NCBI GenBank assembly: GCA_002310215.1
Contig: DBYR01000037.1
Span: 1 to 64,000 of the forward strand
Direction: 5' to 3'
DNA length: 64,000 bases
Origin: Bacteroidales bacterium UBA1181
GTDB lineage: Bacteria; Bacteroidota; Bacteroidia; Bacteroidales; Paludibacteraceae
The notes below the pieces were generated by a model. That model did not search any database. It was given only the letters and a program-made list of their open reading frames with translations, and was not told where the DNA came from. Numbering within the stretch: the stretch's first letter is position 1; every line of letters starts with the position of its first letter. Shown one piece after another: positions 16,852-25,719 of this stretch. The position numbers and the translations under genes are program-made.

Positions 16852-18066
16852 TTACCTCATTTTCAATGTAACAATGGTGAACATCGCCAGCAGCAACGCC
16901 ACGATCCAGAAACGAGCCACAATCTTAGGCTCAGGGATATTCAACTTCTGGTAATGGTGGTGCAACGGCGCCATTTTGAATATTCTCCTACCCTCCCCGT
17001 ACTTCTTCCTCGTGTACTTGAAATAAGAAGTCTGGATAATGACGGAGAGGCTCTCCATGAAGAAGATACCGCACAATACCGGCAAGAGCAACTCCTTGCG
17101 GATGATGATGGAGCTCACGGCGATGACACCACCGATCATCAGACTACCCGTGTCGCCCATGAATACCTGCGCCGGGTAAGCGTTGTACCAAAGGAAACCG
17201 ATCAACGCACCCACGAAGGCGCAAAGGAAGATCACCAACTCCTCCGAATAAGGGATATACATGATGTTCAGATAGCTGGCGAACTCGGCGTGGCAGGAGA
17301 GATAAGCCAAAATGCCCAATGCGGATCCCACGATGGCCGATACGCCCGTCGAGAGTCCGTCCAGACCATCCGTCAGGTTCGCACCGTTCGAGACCGCCGT
17401 CACGATGAAGATCACCACGAGGACGAAGAAGATCCAGCCCAATGTCTGCGCATAATCGCCCGCCCAGCCGAATAAATCCGCATAGTCGAAGTTAGGATTC
17501 TTGACGAACGGTATGGTTGTCTTGGTCGATTTCTCCGGCACCTTGGCATATTCGACCACCTCCGTGGTAGCGGACGCCGACGTGGTATTCTCATAGATGA
17601 CCACATTATCGTTCATGTACAACGTCAAACCCACAATCAGGCCGAGACCCACCTGCCCCAAGATCTTGAATCTACCGTGCAAGCCCTCCTTATCCTTCTT
17701 GAAGACCTTGATATAATCGTCGAGGAACCCCATGGCACCAAGCCATAAGGTCGTCACGATCATCAATAAGATATAGACATTGTCCAACTTGCCGAAAAGA
17801 AGCACAGGCAACAGGATGGAGATGATAATGATGATACCACCCATCGTAGGCGTTCCTTTTTTAGCCATTTGTCCCGCAAGGTCCAAATCACGAATTGTCT
17901 CACCAATCTGTTTCTTCTGCAAGAAACGGATGATCCTTTTGCCAATAAGCGTAGCGATCAGCAACGCGAAGATGAACGCAAAGGCGGAACGGAAAGAGAC
18001 GTACTTGAACATTCCCGCACCCGGCACGCTCATTTGTGACAAATAGTTGAACAAATAATAAAACAT
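16852..18066 (-). CDS. mraY: Phospho-MurNAc-pentapeptide transferase MraY
   Basis: Integral membrane enzyme that makes lipid I from UDP-MurNAc-pentapeptide and undecaprenyl phosphate. It is 404 aa, about 40 longer than the E. coli protein because of a periplasmic insert (about 165-200) between membrane segments, as in other Bacteroidetes. The catalytic motifs MGFLDDYIKV, NLTDGLDGLSTG and the APLHHHYQ triad are all present. About ten membrane helices. Confidence 0.97.
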   Translation of the reverse strand: MFYYLFNYLSQMSVPGAGMFKYVSFRSAFAFIFALLIATLIGKRIIRFLQKKQIGETIRDLDLAGQMAKKGTPTMGGIIIIISILLPVLLFGKLDNVYILLMIVTTLWLGAMGFLDDYIKVFKKDKEGLHGRFKILGQVGLGLIVGLTLYMNDNVVIYENTTSASATTEVVEYAKVPEKSTKTTIPFVKNPNFDYADLFGWAGDYAQTLGWIFFVLVVIFIVTAVSNGANLTDGLDGLSTGVSAIVGSALGILAYLSCHAEFASYLNIMYIPYSEELVIFLCAFVGALIGFLWYNAYPAQVFMGDTGSLMIGGVIAVSSIIIRKELLLPVLCGIFFMESLSVIIQTSYFKYTRKKYGEGRRIFKMAPLHHHYQKLNIPEPKIVARFWIVALLLAMFTIVTLKMR

Positions 18067-18095
18067 AATCGTATACTGTAAAAATTAATACCCAA

Positions 18096-19553
18096 TTAAC
18101 CCATCACCTCACGGACCACCTCATGGTCGTCGAAATGATGCTTCACGCCCTTGATATCCTGGTAATTCTCATGGCCCTTACCCGCCACCAGGATGACGTC
18201 GCCCGACTGCGCCAAAGCGCAAGCCGTCTTGATGGCCTGATAACGGTCTTCGATCGCGATCACTTTCTTCTTGGCGACAGGGTCCAAGCCCGCCAACATA
18301 TCGTTGATGATATCCTGAGGCTCCTCGTTCCTCGGATTATCCGAGGTGATGATCACCTGCTCGCTACCTCTCACCGCCTCCTGCGCCATGATTGGACGTT
18401 TGCCCTTATCACGATTTCCGCCGCAGCCTACCACCGTGATCAGCTTGCCCTCACCGCAACGCACATCATTGATGGTGTTGATGACATTGGTAAGTGCGTC
18501 AGGCGTATGCGCATAATCGACGATGACCTTATAGCCGGAAGGGGCCGATATGCACTCGAAACGTCCAGAGACAGGGTGCATGGCGCTCAAATGAACCAAG
18601 GCATCCTCCTCAGAGATACCCAAAGCCACCGCCGCCCCGAAGACAGCCGTCAGGTTAGAGGCATTGAACTTGCCGACGAAGGAGACGAAGAGATCCTTGC
18701 CGTTCATATTCAAGGACATACCCTCGAAAGAATCCTCCACGATCTTCGTCTTGAAGTCCGCTATTGTCCGCACGGAATAGGTAAGTTTCCTCGCCCTCGT
18801 GTTCTGGAGCATCACCGGACCGTTCTTGTCGTCCAGGTTCGTCAGGGCGAAAGCCTCGTCCGACAAGTCATCGAAGAAACGTTTCTTCGCCTTAAGGTAA
18901 TTCTCCATCGTGAGGTGGTAGTCCAGATGGTCGCGCGTCAGGTTCGTGAAGATACCGCCGTCGAAATCCAAGCCCGCAATACGTCTTTGGTCCACGGAAT
19001 GTGAGCTCACCTCCATGAAGGCATATTCGCAGCCAGCCGCCACCATGCGGGCCAGCAGACCGTTCAGTTCCAATTGGTCAGGGGTCGTGTGCGTGGCAGG
19101 CACCGCCTCATCGTCCACATAGTTGCAGACCGTGGAGAGCAAACCAGCCTTATGACCCGCCCTGCGGAAGAGGTGGTAGAGCAACGTGGCGATGGTCGTC
19201 TTACCATTCGTACCCGTCACGCCCACCAATTTCAGCGAAGAGGAAGGATAGTCGAACCAAGCCGAAGCCATGCGTCCCAGCGCCTCGTTGGAGTCCGCCA
19301 CACGTACGTAGACCACGCCCTCCTTCCGCACATCCGGAAGTGTTTCGCAGACGATCGCCACGGCGCCCTTCTCGATAGAAGAATCGATAAACGTATGTCC
19401 GTCCACTTGTGTGCCACGAGTAGCCACAAACAAGGAGCCCTGCTCCACCTTACGGGAATCGAACTGAAGGGAAGAGACCTCGATGTCCGCATTCCCCACT
19501 GTCTCCAGCACGTCAACCGTTGCCAATATGTCGACTAATCCATTCATATTCAA
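18096..19553 (-). CDS. murE: UDP-MurNAc-L-Ala-D-Glu--meso-DAP ligase
   Basis: Adds the third residue of the stem peptide, 485 aa. ATP loop is VTGTNGKTTIATL (about 111-123), the substrate region is THTTPDQLELN, and the C-terminal domain contains SDNPRNEEP. DNPR is the known signature for meso-diaminopimelate selection, so this organism should have DAP-type murein. It precedes mraY with no murF between, which is usual for the phylum; murF must lie elsewhere. Confidence 0.96.
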   Translation of the reverse strand: MNMNGLVDILATVDVLETVGNADIEVSSLQFDSRKVEQGSLFVATRGTQVDGHTFIDSSIEKGAVAIVCETLPDVRKEGVVYVRVADSNEALGRMASAWFDYPSSSLKLVGVTGTNGKTTIATLLYHLFRRAGHKAGLLSTVCNYVDDEAVPATHTTPDQLELNGLLARMVAAGCEYAFMEVSSHSVDQRRIAGLDFDGGIFTNLTRDHLDYHLTMENYLKAKKRFFDDLSDEAFALTNLDDKNGPVMLQNTRARKLTYSVRTIADFKTKIVEDSFEGMSLNMNGKDLFVSFVGKFNASNLTAVFGAAVALGISEEDALVHLSAMHPVSGRFECISAPSGYKVIVDYAHTPDALTNVINTINDVRCGEGKLITVVGCGGNRDKGKRPIMAQEAVRGSEQVIITSDNPRNEEPQDIINDMLAGLDPVAKKKVIAIEDRYQAIKTACALAQSGDVILVAGKGHENYQDIKGVKHHFDDHEVVREVMG

Positions 19554-19560
19554 TCTATAT

Positions 19561-21672
19561 TTATCTCAATACCAATCTTATCGTTTCTCCTTTATTAATG
19601 AATCGGCCCTCTTCCAAAGACTGACTTTTAACGACGCCCACACCCTCGGAGATGACCTTCAGTCCTCTGTTCTCCAGCAAGAAGATAGCGTCCATCAGGC
19701 CCATGTCGGTCACGTCCGGAACACGATCCGTCGCATAAGCGGAGATGACCTTCTGCTCACGGACACCGCTGTTCGTCACCTGAGTACGAACCCACTCACC
19801 CGACTCTTTGCTTTTACGGAAATCAACCTCCATCTCGTTCATTACCGTCTCCAATCGTTTTCTGTCACCAGCCCTTGTCACCGGGGCAAAGAACCTCGTC
19901 GTATCCCCCCGCATGGCAGGAGGAGTCTGCATGAGCGGGCTCTGAGCATAGACATGCTCCGCAATATCCTTGAAGGTTGCCCCAGAGAGGGAACCGGCGC
20001 CCGTTGCGCCTCTATGCGGATACCAAGCCACCACAATCATGCTATACTTAGGGTTATCCGCCGGGAAGAAACCGCAGAAAGTAAGCTGTTGTCTCTTCAC
20101 AGCCGAGTGGTAGACCTGATTAGCCGTACCCGTCTTACCCGCTATTTTAAAGTACTTCGACTTAGCTGCGGTAGCGGTACCATACTCCACCACGTCCACC
20201 ATCATCTGTTTCACCTTATCGAGGGTACCCTTGCTGCAGATGCTGGACTTCAGCACCTCCGTCCCGTAAGACTTCACCACCTTACCGTTATGCATCTCCG
20301 CCCTAATCAGATGAGGTCGCACCATTTTTCCCCCATTCGCCAAGGTGTTATAGAACGTCAGGATCTGGATAGGCGGCATATCCGTCTCATACCCATGAGC
20401 GATCCACGGCAGGGAAGTCTTGTACCATCCATGTGCACCCTTATCCGTAGGGTGTTTGATGTGAGCAGGCTTCGCACCCGGTATCTCCAAGCCAAGCGGC
20501 ATACAGAGGCCCAAATCGTACAGCGCCTCGATATATTTTTCAGGCTTATCCTTGAAAGCATTATCGATCACCTTCGCCATAGCGATGTTCGAAGATTGCT
20601 GGATCGCCCTATTGAACGAGATCTTACCATTCGCATGCGAGTCGTGCATGGTCCTACCATAGAAAGGCCAAGAGCCGTTCCCCGTATCGATGATTTTGGC
20701 GGTATCCACCACACCCTTTTCCAAAGCGACGACCGCACTCGCTATCTTGAATGTAGAGCCCGGTTCGCACCTGTAATGTCCGTTCGTGACGTAGTTCTCA
20801 CCCTCCGCATAGGAGCCGTCCGAGAGACGTTTCAGGTTAGACATCGCCTTGATCTCGCCCGTCTCCACCTCCATGATCGCCGCGCAACCATACTCGGCGT
20901 CCGACATCGCCAGTCGGTTACGCAAATCCGTGTCCACGATATCCTGGATATTCACGTCTATGGTCGTCACGATATCCAGACCATTCACCGCATCCACATC
21001 ATTGATATTGCGGTAGGCGCCCGCCACCTTCACGCGCGAGGCCATACCCGGATGACCCTTCAGCAAAGGGTCGCAATATTTCTCAAGGCCACTCTTTCCA
21101 CCCTTGTCCAACTCCGCATACAGTCCGCCGATTGTACGGGAAGCCATATCCCCATACGGGCGCTTGCGGTTCACGCGGGTCACGAATTGGTAGCATTTCA
21201 CCTTATTCAACAAAGGGAAAGACTTAATCCGTTTCATCTCCACGTAGGATAGGTTCTTCCGTCCGACGCAATACCAACGGCTTCCTTTTTTGAAGCCCGA
21301 TATCAGGTGTTGTTTCATCTGCGATGGCGATTTGTCCGTATAGATAGTGGACAAATAATACGAAAGACTATCCACCTTAGTATAGAAGGTGTCCTGTATC
21401 AAAGCATCCGCCCGGAAGTCCATATACAAGACATAAACAGGGATGGAGCTCGCCATCAGTTGTCCGTCACAAGCCAATATGTTACCGCGCACCGGCAACA
21501 CCAGTAGGCTATCCGCAGCGATCTTCTTCGAACGTTTCTTCCACTCGTCGCCATCCCGTACCATCGTGTTATATAGGCTCACGGAGAAAGGTATCATGAA
21601 AGAGACCATCATGCAGAACACGATGATAGTCCTCCATTTTATCTTCTTCTTCATGTCCTTCGTAATCGCCAT
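19561..21672 (-). CDS. ftsI: Division transpeptidase FtsI (penicillin-binding protein with PASTA domain)
   Basis: Class B penicillin-binding protein, 703 aa, which cross-links septal murein. It has one membrane helix near residues 14-34, an N-terminal dimerisation domain, and a transpeptidase domain with the active-site serine in GSTFK (about 305), SSN (about 360) and KTGTANQ (about 510). A single C-terminal PASTA repeat (about 650-703, VPDVTDMGLMDAIFLLENRG) may sense murein or beta-lactams. It starts 9 bases after the small ftsL-like gene. Confidence 0.96.
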   Translation of the reverse strand: MAITKDMKKKIKWRTIIVFCMMVSFMIPFSVSLYNTMVRDGDEWKKRSKKIAADSLLVLPVRGNILACDGQLMASSIPVYVLYMDFRADALIQDTFYTKVDSLSYYLSTIYTDKSPSQMKQHLISGFKKGSRWYCVGRKNLSYVEMKRIKSFPLLNKVKCYQFVTRVNRKRPYGDMASRTIGGLYAELDKGGKSGLEKYCDPLLKGHPGMASRVKVAGAYRNINDVDAVNGLDIVTTIDVNIQDIVDTDLRNRLAMSDAEYGCAAIMEVETGEIKAMSNLKRLSDGSYAEGENYVTNGHYRCEPGSTFKIASAVVALEKGVVDTAKIIDTGNGSWPFYGRTMHDSHANGKISFNRAIQQSSNIAMAKVIDNAFKDKPEKYIEALYDLGLCMPLGLEIPGAKPAHIKHPTDKGAHGWYKTSLPWIAHGYETDMPPIQILTFYNTLANGGKMVRPHLIRAEMHNGKVVKSYGTEVLKSSICSKGTLDKVKQMMVDVVEYGTATAAKSKYFKIAGKTGTANQVYHSAVKRQQLTFCGFFPADNPKYSMIVVAWYPHRGATGAGSLSGATFKDIAEHVYAQSPLMQTPPAMRGDTTRFFAPVTRAGDRKRLETVMNEMEVDFRKSKESGEWVRTQVTNSGVREQKVISAYATDRVPDVTDMGLMDAIFLLENRGLKVISEGVGVVKSQSLEEGRFINKGETIRLVLR

Positions 21673-21680
21673 GGCCTACA

Positions 21681-22040
21681 TCATTTAGAGATTCTGAAAG
21701 GCGGTTCAACGGAAGGGAGGAGCGTCGAATCGCGCTCCGCCACCATGCGTTTGATCTGCGACTGTTTCCCCATTCCCTGCAGTTCTGCGGAACGGGACAA
21801 AAACTCCAACCGGACATCCTCCAACTGTTTCTGAAGCAGGTCGATCTGTTTCACCTGATTCTCGCAGCTGAAGCGCAAGCCGATATGGCAGAAGAGGAAA
21901 GCGACAAACATGACGATCACGAACGCCTGACGTTTGATGAAATCCTTCTTGAAGATTCTACCCGTCATGACATCCGCGAAGGAGTCTCCCGCCATGGAGG
22001 CGAAGCCCTTCAGATTGTCCAACTGCCGTTTAAATATCAT
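21681..22040 (-). CDS. ftsL: FtsL-like divisome protein
   Basis: Small bitopic protein of 119 aa: a basic N-terminal region of ~38 residues, one membrane helix (about 40-57, AFVIVMFVAFLFCHIGL), then a short periplasmic coiled coil (VKQIDLLQKQLEDVRLEF) and a tail ending in PPFRISK. Sequence conservation is low, as for all FtsL; the call rests on topology, size and position between rsmH and ftsI. The Bacteroidetes family is often labelled FtsL-related and keeps the motif TLLPSVEPPFRI. Confidence 0.8.
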   Translation of the reverse strand: MIFKRQLDNLKGFASMAGDSFADVMTGRIFKKDFIKRQAFVIVMFVAFLFCHIGLRFSCENQVKQIDLLQKQLEDVRLEFLSRSAELQGMGKQSQIKRMVAERDSTLLPSVEPPFRISK

Positions 22041-22057
22041 TACACAACAATTAAATA

Positions 22058-22972
22058 CTAACTCAACAACTCGGCCACCCTCAGTTTCGCGCTGCGCGAT
22101 CTCGGGTTAGCCTCCACCTCCGCGTCGTCCGGCACGATAGGCTTGTTATTCACCAAGCGGAAAGGCGAGAGTCTATTGCCGAAGAAGTCCTGTTCCACCT
22201 TTCCCTCCAGATTACCCGCGCGCATGAAGTTCTTCACGAGGCGATCCTCCAGGGAGTGGTAGGTGAGGACGGCCAACCGTCCGCCCGGTTTCAGAGAGGA
22301 GATCGTCTGCGACAAGAAGCGTTTCAGAGCCTCCATCTCGCCGTTCACTTCGATACGGATCGCTTGGAAAAGCTTCGCCATGTCCTTCTTTTGGCGGTCC
22401 TTCCCAACGAGCGGGTCAGCCACCTCCAACAGATCCGACACATTGCGGAATTGCTTCGTCGCCCTCGTCCTCACGATAGCCGAGGCAAGGCGTTTAGCGG
22501 TAGGCAGTTCGCCATAGAGGCGGAAGATGTCAGACAAGCGCTCCTCCTCATATAGATTCAGCACATCAGCTGCCGAGAGACGAGCCTGTTGATTCATCCG
22601 CATATCCAGGTCACCGTCAAAGCGGAAAGAAAAGCCACGTGAGGCGTCGTCGAAATGGTGGAAGGAGACACCCAAGTCGGCCAAGATGCCATCCACCTTC
22701 TCCGCCCCATAATATTTAAGGAAATTAGAGAGGTGTTTGAAATTCCCCCTCACGAAGGTGAAGCGAGGATCGTCAAAAGCATTCTTGGCGGCGTCCAGAT
22801 CCTGGTCGAACGAGAGGAGACGTCCCTTGGGCGAGAGCCGTTTGAGGATCTCGCGCGAATGGCCACCCCCGCCGAAGGTCACATCCACATACGTCCCGTC
22901 GGGACGGATGGAGAGGCCCTCCATGCAAGGAAGCAACAAGGCCGGTGTATGATAAACGTTCTCCATTTCCAT
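22058..22972 (-). CDS. rsmH: 16S rRNA m4C1402 methyltransferase RsmH (MraW)
   Basis: S-adenosylmethionine-dependent N4-methylation of C1402 in 16S rRNA. It is 304 aa. The N-terminal YHTPALLLPCMEGL, the SAM motif YVDVTFGGGGHSREIL (about 28-43), GILADLGVSFHHFDDASRGFSF and the C-terminal PRSRSAKLRVAE are strong family markers. It overlaps the end of mraZ by one base (TGATG), which suggests coupled translation, and it is the second gene of the cluster. Confidence 0.97.
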   Translation of the reverse strand: MEMENVYHTPALLLPCMEGLSIRPDGTYVDVTFGGGGHSREILKRLSPKGRLLSFDQDLDAAKNAFDDPRFTFVRGNFKHLSNFLKYYGAEKVDGILADLGVSFHHFDDASRGFSFRFDGDLDMRMNQQARLSAADVLNLYEEERLSDIFRLYGELPTAKRLASAIVRTRATKQFRNVSDLLEVADPLVGKDRQKKDMAKLFQAIRIEVNGEMEALKRFLSQTISSLKPGGRLAVLTYHSLEDRLVKNFMRAGNLEGKVEQDFFGNRLSPFRLVNNKPIVPDDAEVEANPRSRSAKLRVAELLS

Positions 22973-23427
22973 CAGAAGACGATATTACCCATTTTAGCCT
23001 GTAGAGCGTCAGAGAAATCAGCGTCGCCATAGAGGTCAGCCTCGAAGTTGGAGCGGTTCCAAAGTTCGAAGTAGTTGCCCACGCCGACGAAAAGCACGTC
23101 GGTGGAGACCTGAATAGCGTCGATATGCCTTTTCTGCAAGAGGATACGTCCGCTCGCGTCCAGCTCCACCATCTCCACACCGGCGGTGAACTGGCGGTAG
23201 AGGCGGAGGTCATCCTTGTTCCACATGTTGAGGTGGGAGACGAACTCCTCGTTAAGCTTGTTCCACTCGGAGGCGGGATAGAGCTTGACGCACTTGGAGA
23301 CCGTATCCAGGCGCAGGTACAAAGCGGCGTCGCCCTCCTTCTCGAGAGAGCGGCGGTAGGCAGCCGGGACAAAGACGCGGCCCTTGACATCCAACTTAGC
23401 TTCTATGTTACCTAAAAATTGCGGCAT
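22972..23427 (-). CDS. mraZ: Transcriptional regulator MraZ
   Basis: First gene of the division and cell-wall cluster. In E. coli, MraZ binds repeats upstream of itself and represses the operon; the same role is inferred here. The chosen start MPQFLGN gives 151 aa with two SpoVT/AbrB-like domains, the first with GNIEAKLDVKGRVFVPAAYR and the second with DASGRILLQKRH. A 13-codon longer frame at 23466 would place the start upstream of the -7 promoter element and is rejected. Confidence 0.94.
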   Translation of the reverse strand: MPQFLGNIEAKLDVKGRVFVPAAYRRSLEKEGDAALYLRLDTVSKCVKLYPASEWNKLNEEFVSHLNMWNKDDLRLYRQFTAGVEMVELDASGRILLQKRHIDAIQVSTDVLFVGVGNYFELWNRSNFEADLYGDADFSDALQAKMGNIVF

Positions 23428-23452
23428 ACGATAATCTACTGTTTCACATTTA

Positions 23453-23484
23453 CAAAGATACAACATTTACTTTTCCCCCACAAT
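23453..23484 (-). promoter_or_regulatory. Promoter of the mraZ-ftsZ operon
   Basis: On the minus strand ATTG, a 20-base spacer and TATCTTTG, close to the Bacteroidetes consensus with one mismatch in the -33 box. It lies 26 bases before the mraZ start and is the only promoter-like site upstream of the cluster. The plus-strand gene cluster starts about 130 bases away. Confidence 0.6.
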
Positions 23485-23587
23485 GCCCCACTTCACTTTT
23501 TTTTCACTCTTCTTGCACTATTTTTCAACAAGTTACAAACAACCCCGAATCCCCACTAAAAATGGGGAGTTTTACAAATGAAATCGC

Positions 23588-23595
23588 TATATTTG
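23588..23595 (+). promoter_or_regulatory. -7 promoter element of the acyltransferase operon
   Basis: TATATTTG lies 28 bases before the ATG at 23623, matching TAnnTTTG. It supports that ATG as the true start and argues against the in-frame ATG at 23578, which lies upstream of the promoter. Confidence 0.5.
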
Positions 23596-23622
23596 CATCG
23601 TAAAATCAAGCGAACAGGTGTC

Positions 23623-24450
23623 ATGGAAGATAATAATACATCAAAAGATAAGATAAATATTGACGAAATCTTAGATAAAAAAATACCAAAAATCAAAAAA
23701 AGAATTCCGAGATTTCTCATCAATTACTTAAAAAAGATCCTCCATGAGGATGAAATCAACTATATTTTCAGGACATACGGTCATCTGTGGGGACATGATT
23801 TCGCGGAGACTGTATTGCGCGACCATTTCAACATCCGCTTCAACATCATCGGGGAGGAGAACATACCGGAGGATCCGAAGGTGATCTTCGCCTCCAACCA
23901 TCCGTTAGGCGGGGCGGACGGCATCGCGCTGATCCAAGTGCTCACACAGCACTACAAAGACCTCAAGGTGCCGGTGAACGACTTCCTCATGTACGTCGAC
24001 AATCTGAAAGAGTTCTTCATCCCCATCAGCAAAATAGGCGGTCAGGCGAAAAACACGGGCGAACTCATCAACGAGGCGTGCGAGTCGGACGCCGCCATCC
24101 TCTTTTTCCCCGCAGGGCAATGCTCGAGGAGACAAAAGGACGGAAGCATAAAAGATAACGAATGGAAAAAAACTTTCATCAAAAAGGCGGTGCAATATCA
24201 CCGAAATATTATACCTTTGTATTTCGATGGCATGAATTCGAAGTTCTTTTACAACTTAGCCTATTTCCGCACCAAGTTGGGAATTAAGCCCAACATCGAG
24301 ATGTTGTTCCTCTCCGACGAGTTGTTCAAGCAGAAGAACAAGACCTTCACAGTAAAAATAGGCGAACCGATCCCCTATGAGACATTCACAAAGGAGAAAA
24401 AAGAGTCGGAGTGGGCGGAATGGGTAAAACAGAAGACATACAGTTTGTGA
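23623..24450 (+). CDS. glsA: Lysophospholipid/glycerol acyltransferase family protein (GlsA-like)
   Basis: PlsC-family O-acyltransferase, 275 aa from MEDNNTSK. The acyltransferase block is FASNHPLGGADGIAL (His and Asp of the catalytic motif), with LFFPAGQCSRRQ as the phosphate/acceptor motif and IIPLYFDGMNS further on. It is adjacent to a GNAT-type N-acyltransferase. That pair matches the Bacteroides glycine-lipid genes, where the PlsC-like protein O-acylates N-acyl-3-hydroxy-fatty-acyl glycine. In many genomes the pair is annotated as hemolysin-like. The gene symbol is transferred from this family context. Confidence 0.75.
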   Translation: MEDNNTSKDKINIDEILDKKIPKIKKRIPRFLINYLKKILHEDEINYIFRTYGHLWGHDFAETVLRDHFNIRFNIIGEENIPEDPKVIFASNHPLGGADGIALIQVLTQHYKDLKVPVNDFLMYVDNLKEFFIPISKIGGQAKNTGELINEACESDAAILFFPAGQCSRRQKDGSIKDNEWKKTFIKKAVQYHRNIIPLYFDGMNSKFFYNLAYFRTKLGIKPNIEMLFLSDELFKQKNKTFTVKIGEPIPYETFTKEKKESEWAEWVKQKTYSL

Positions 24451-24486
24451 ATGAAAGGACGAAGGAGTTGACCCGAACAACAAAAA

Positions 24487-25470
24487 GTGCACCAAATGGA
24501 AGAGATTATCGAACCGATTAGCCCCGACTTGTTAGTCCAAGAACTAACGAAGGATAAATTACTGCGCAAAACGAACAAAGGCGGCAATGAACTATACGTC
24601 GTCACACAGCACGACTCCCCCAACGTCATGAGGGAAATCGGTCGGTTGAGGGAGATATCTTTCCGAACGGCAGGCGGCGGCGTGGGACTTTCCTGCGACA
24701 TCGACGACTACGACACCATGGAGCACCCTTACCACCAACTCATCGTGTGGAACCCGGAGGACAAAGAGATCATCGGCGGCTACCGTTACCTGCACGGCTC
24801 GGAAGCTTCCTTCTTCGAGGACGGGAGTCCGAAACTCACCTCCTCGCACCTCTTCGCCTACTCGAAGAAGTTCATCGACGAGTTCCTTCCTTATACCATA
24901 GAATTAGGACGCTCTTTCGTACGCCCAGAATACCAGTCGTCACGCATGGGCGCCAAAAGCCTATATGCGTTGGACAACCTGTGGGACGGACTCGGCGCAC
25001 TGATGGTCACTATCCCGCAATCGAAATATTTCTTCGGCAAGGCGACCATCTACCCATCCTTCAAGGAAGATGCGAGAGCGTTCATCATGTACTTCATGCA
25101 CAAATACTTCCCGGACAACGACCATCTGGTTTTCCCTAAGAAACCAGTCTTGTTCGACAACCGCAAGGAGGAAATGGACAAGATTTTCTGCGGAAGCAAC
25201 TACAAGGAAGATTATAGCATACTAAAGAAACAAATCAAACTCTTAGGGCATAACATTCCTCCACTCATCAACGCCTACATGTCGCTCTCCCCTACCATGC
25301 GCACCTTCGGCTCCTGCATCAACGACGAGTTCAACGACGTGCTGGAGACAGGCCTCATGATCACCATCGAAGAGATTTTTGAGGAGAAGAGAATCCGCCA
25401 CGTGCAAACGTATCTGGAAGAGAAAATCAGCGAAAACAACATGGAGGCAGGTTACGGCAAAATCTGTTAA
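24487..25470 (+). CDS. glsB: GNAT-family N-acyltransferase (GlsB-like)
   Basis: Protein of 327 aa in the OlsB/hemolysin-like acyltransferase family. The conserved core is EIGRLREISFRTAGGGVG, then DIDDYD, IVGGYR-like IIGGYRYLHG, and ELGRSFVRPEYQ, all typical. In Bacteroides thetaiotaomicron the homologue transfers a 3-hydroxy fatty acyl group to glycine, the first step of glycine-lipid synthesis. It follows the partner O-acyltransferase by 36 bases. A terminator lies 50 bases after it, so the two form a complete transcription unit. Start may be M1 or M4. Confidence 0.78.
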   Translation: MHQMEEIIEPISPDLLVQELTKDKLLRKTNKGGNELYVVTQHDSPNVMREIGRLREISFRTAGGGVGLSCDIDDYDTMEHPYHQLIVWNPEDKEIIGGYRYLHGSEASFFEDGSPKLTSSHLFAYSKKFIDEFLPYTIELGRSFVRPEYQSSRMGAKSLYALDNLWDGLGALMVTIPQSKYFFGKATIYPSFKEDARAFIMYFMHKYFPDNDHLVFPKKPVLFDNRKEEMDKIFCGSNYKEDYSILKKQIKLLGHNIPPLINAYMSLSPTMRTFGSCINDEFNDVLETGLMITIEEIFEEKRIRHVQTYLEEKISENNMEAGYGKIC

Positions 25471-25519
25471 GGGGATAGACCATACGAATCATTCATAGAA
25501 TATATAGACTTCATTTCCA

Positions 25520-25553
25520 AAAAGCCTTGTAAGCAACTTACAAGGCTTTTTTG
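25520..25553 (+). terminator. Terminator after the glsA-glsB pair
   Basis: AAAAGCCTTGTAAG pairs with CTTACAAGGCTTTT around a short loop, followed by TTG and a C-run. Confidence 0.88.
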
Positions 25554-25719
25554 TTCCCCCATTCCATCCGTAGTTTCCTCCAAAACATCATATTAATAAA
25601 TAATATTTTTATCGAATATATTAAACCAATTACAAAAAAGCCATATATTTGCATCAATAAATCCATTATGATTACACAACTTCTTTGCTGGAGAAATGTA
25701 TATTTAACAAGACGAATCG

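Noticed and set aside
15497..19553. Missing murF between murE and mraY as a deletion
   Set aside because: Absence of murF from this cluster is normal in Bacteroidetes; the gene junctions are tight and intact.
19483..21252. Plus-strand frame of 589 codons opposite murE/ftsI
   Set aside because: Antisense shadow rich in Arg and His; the catalytic motifs lie on the minus strand.
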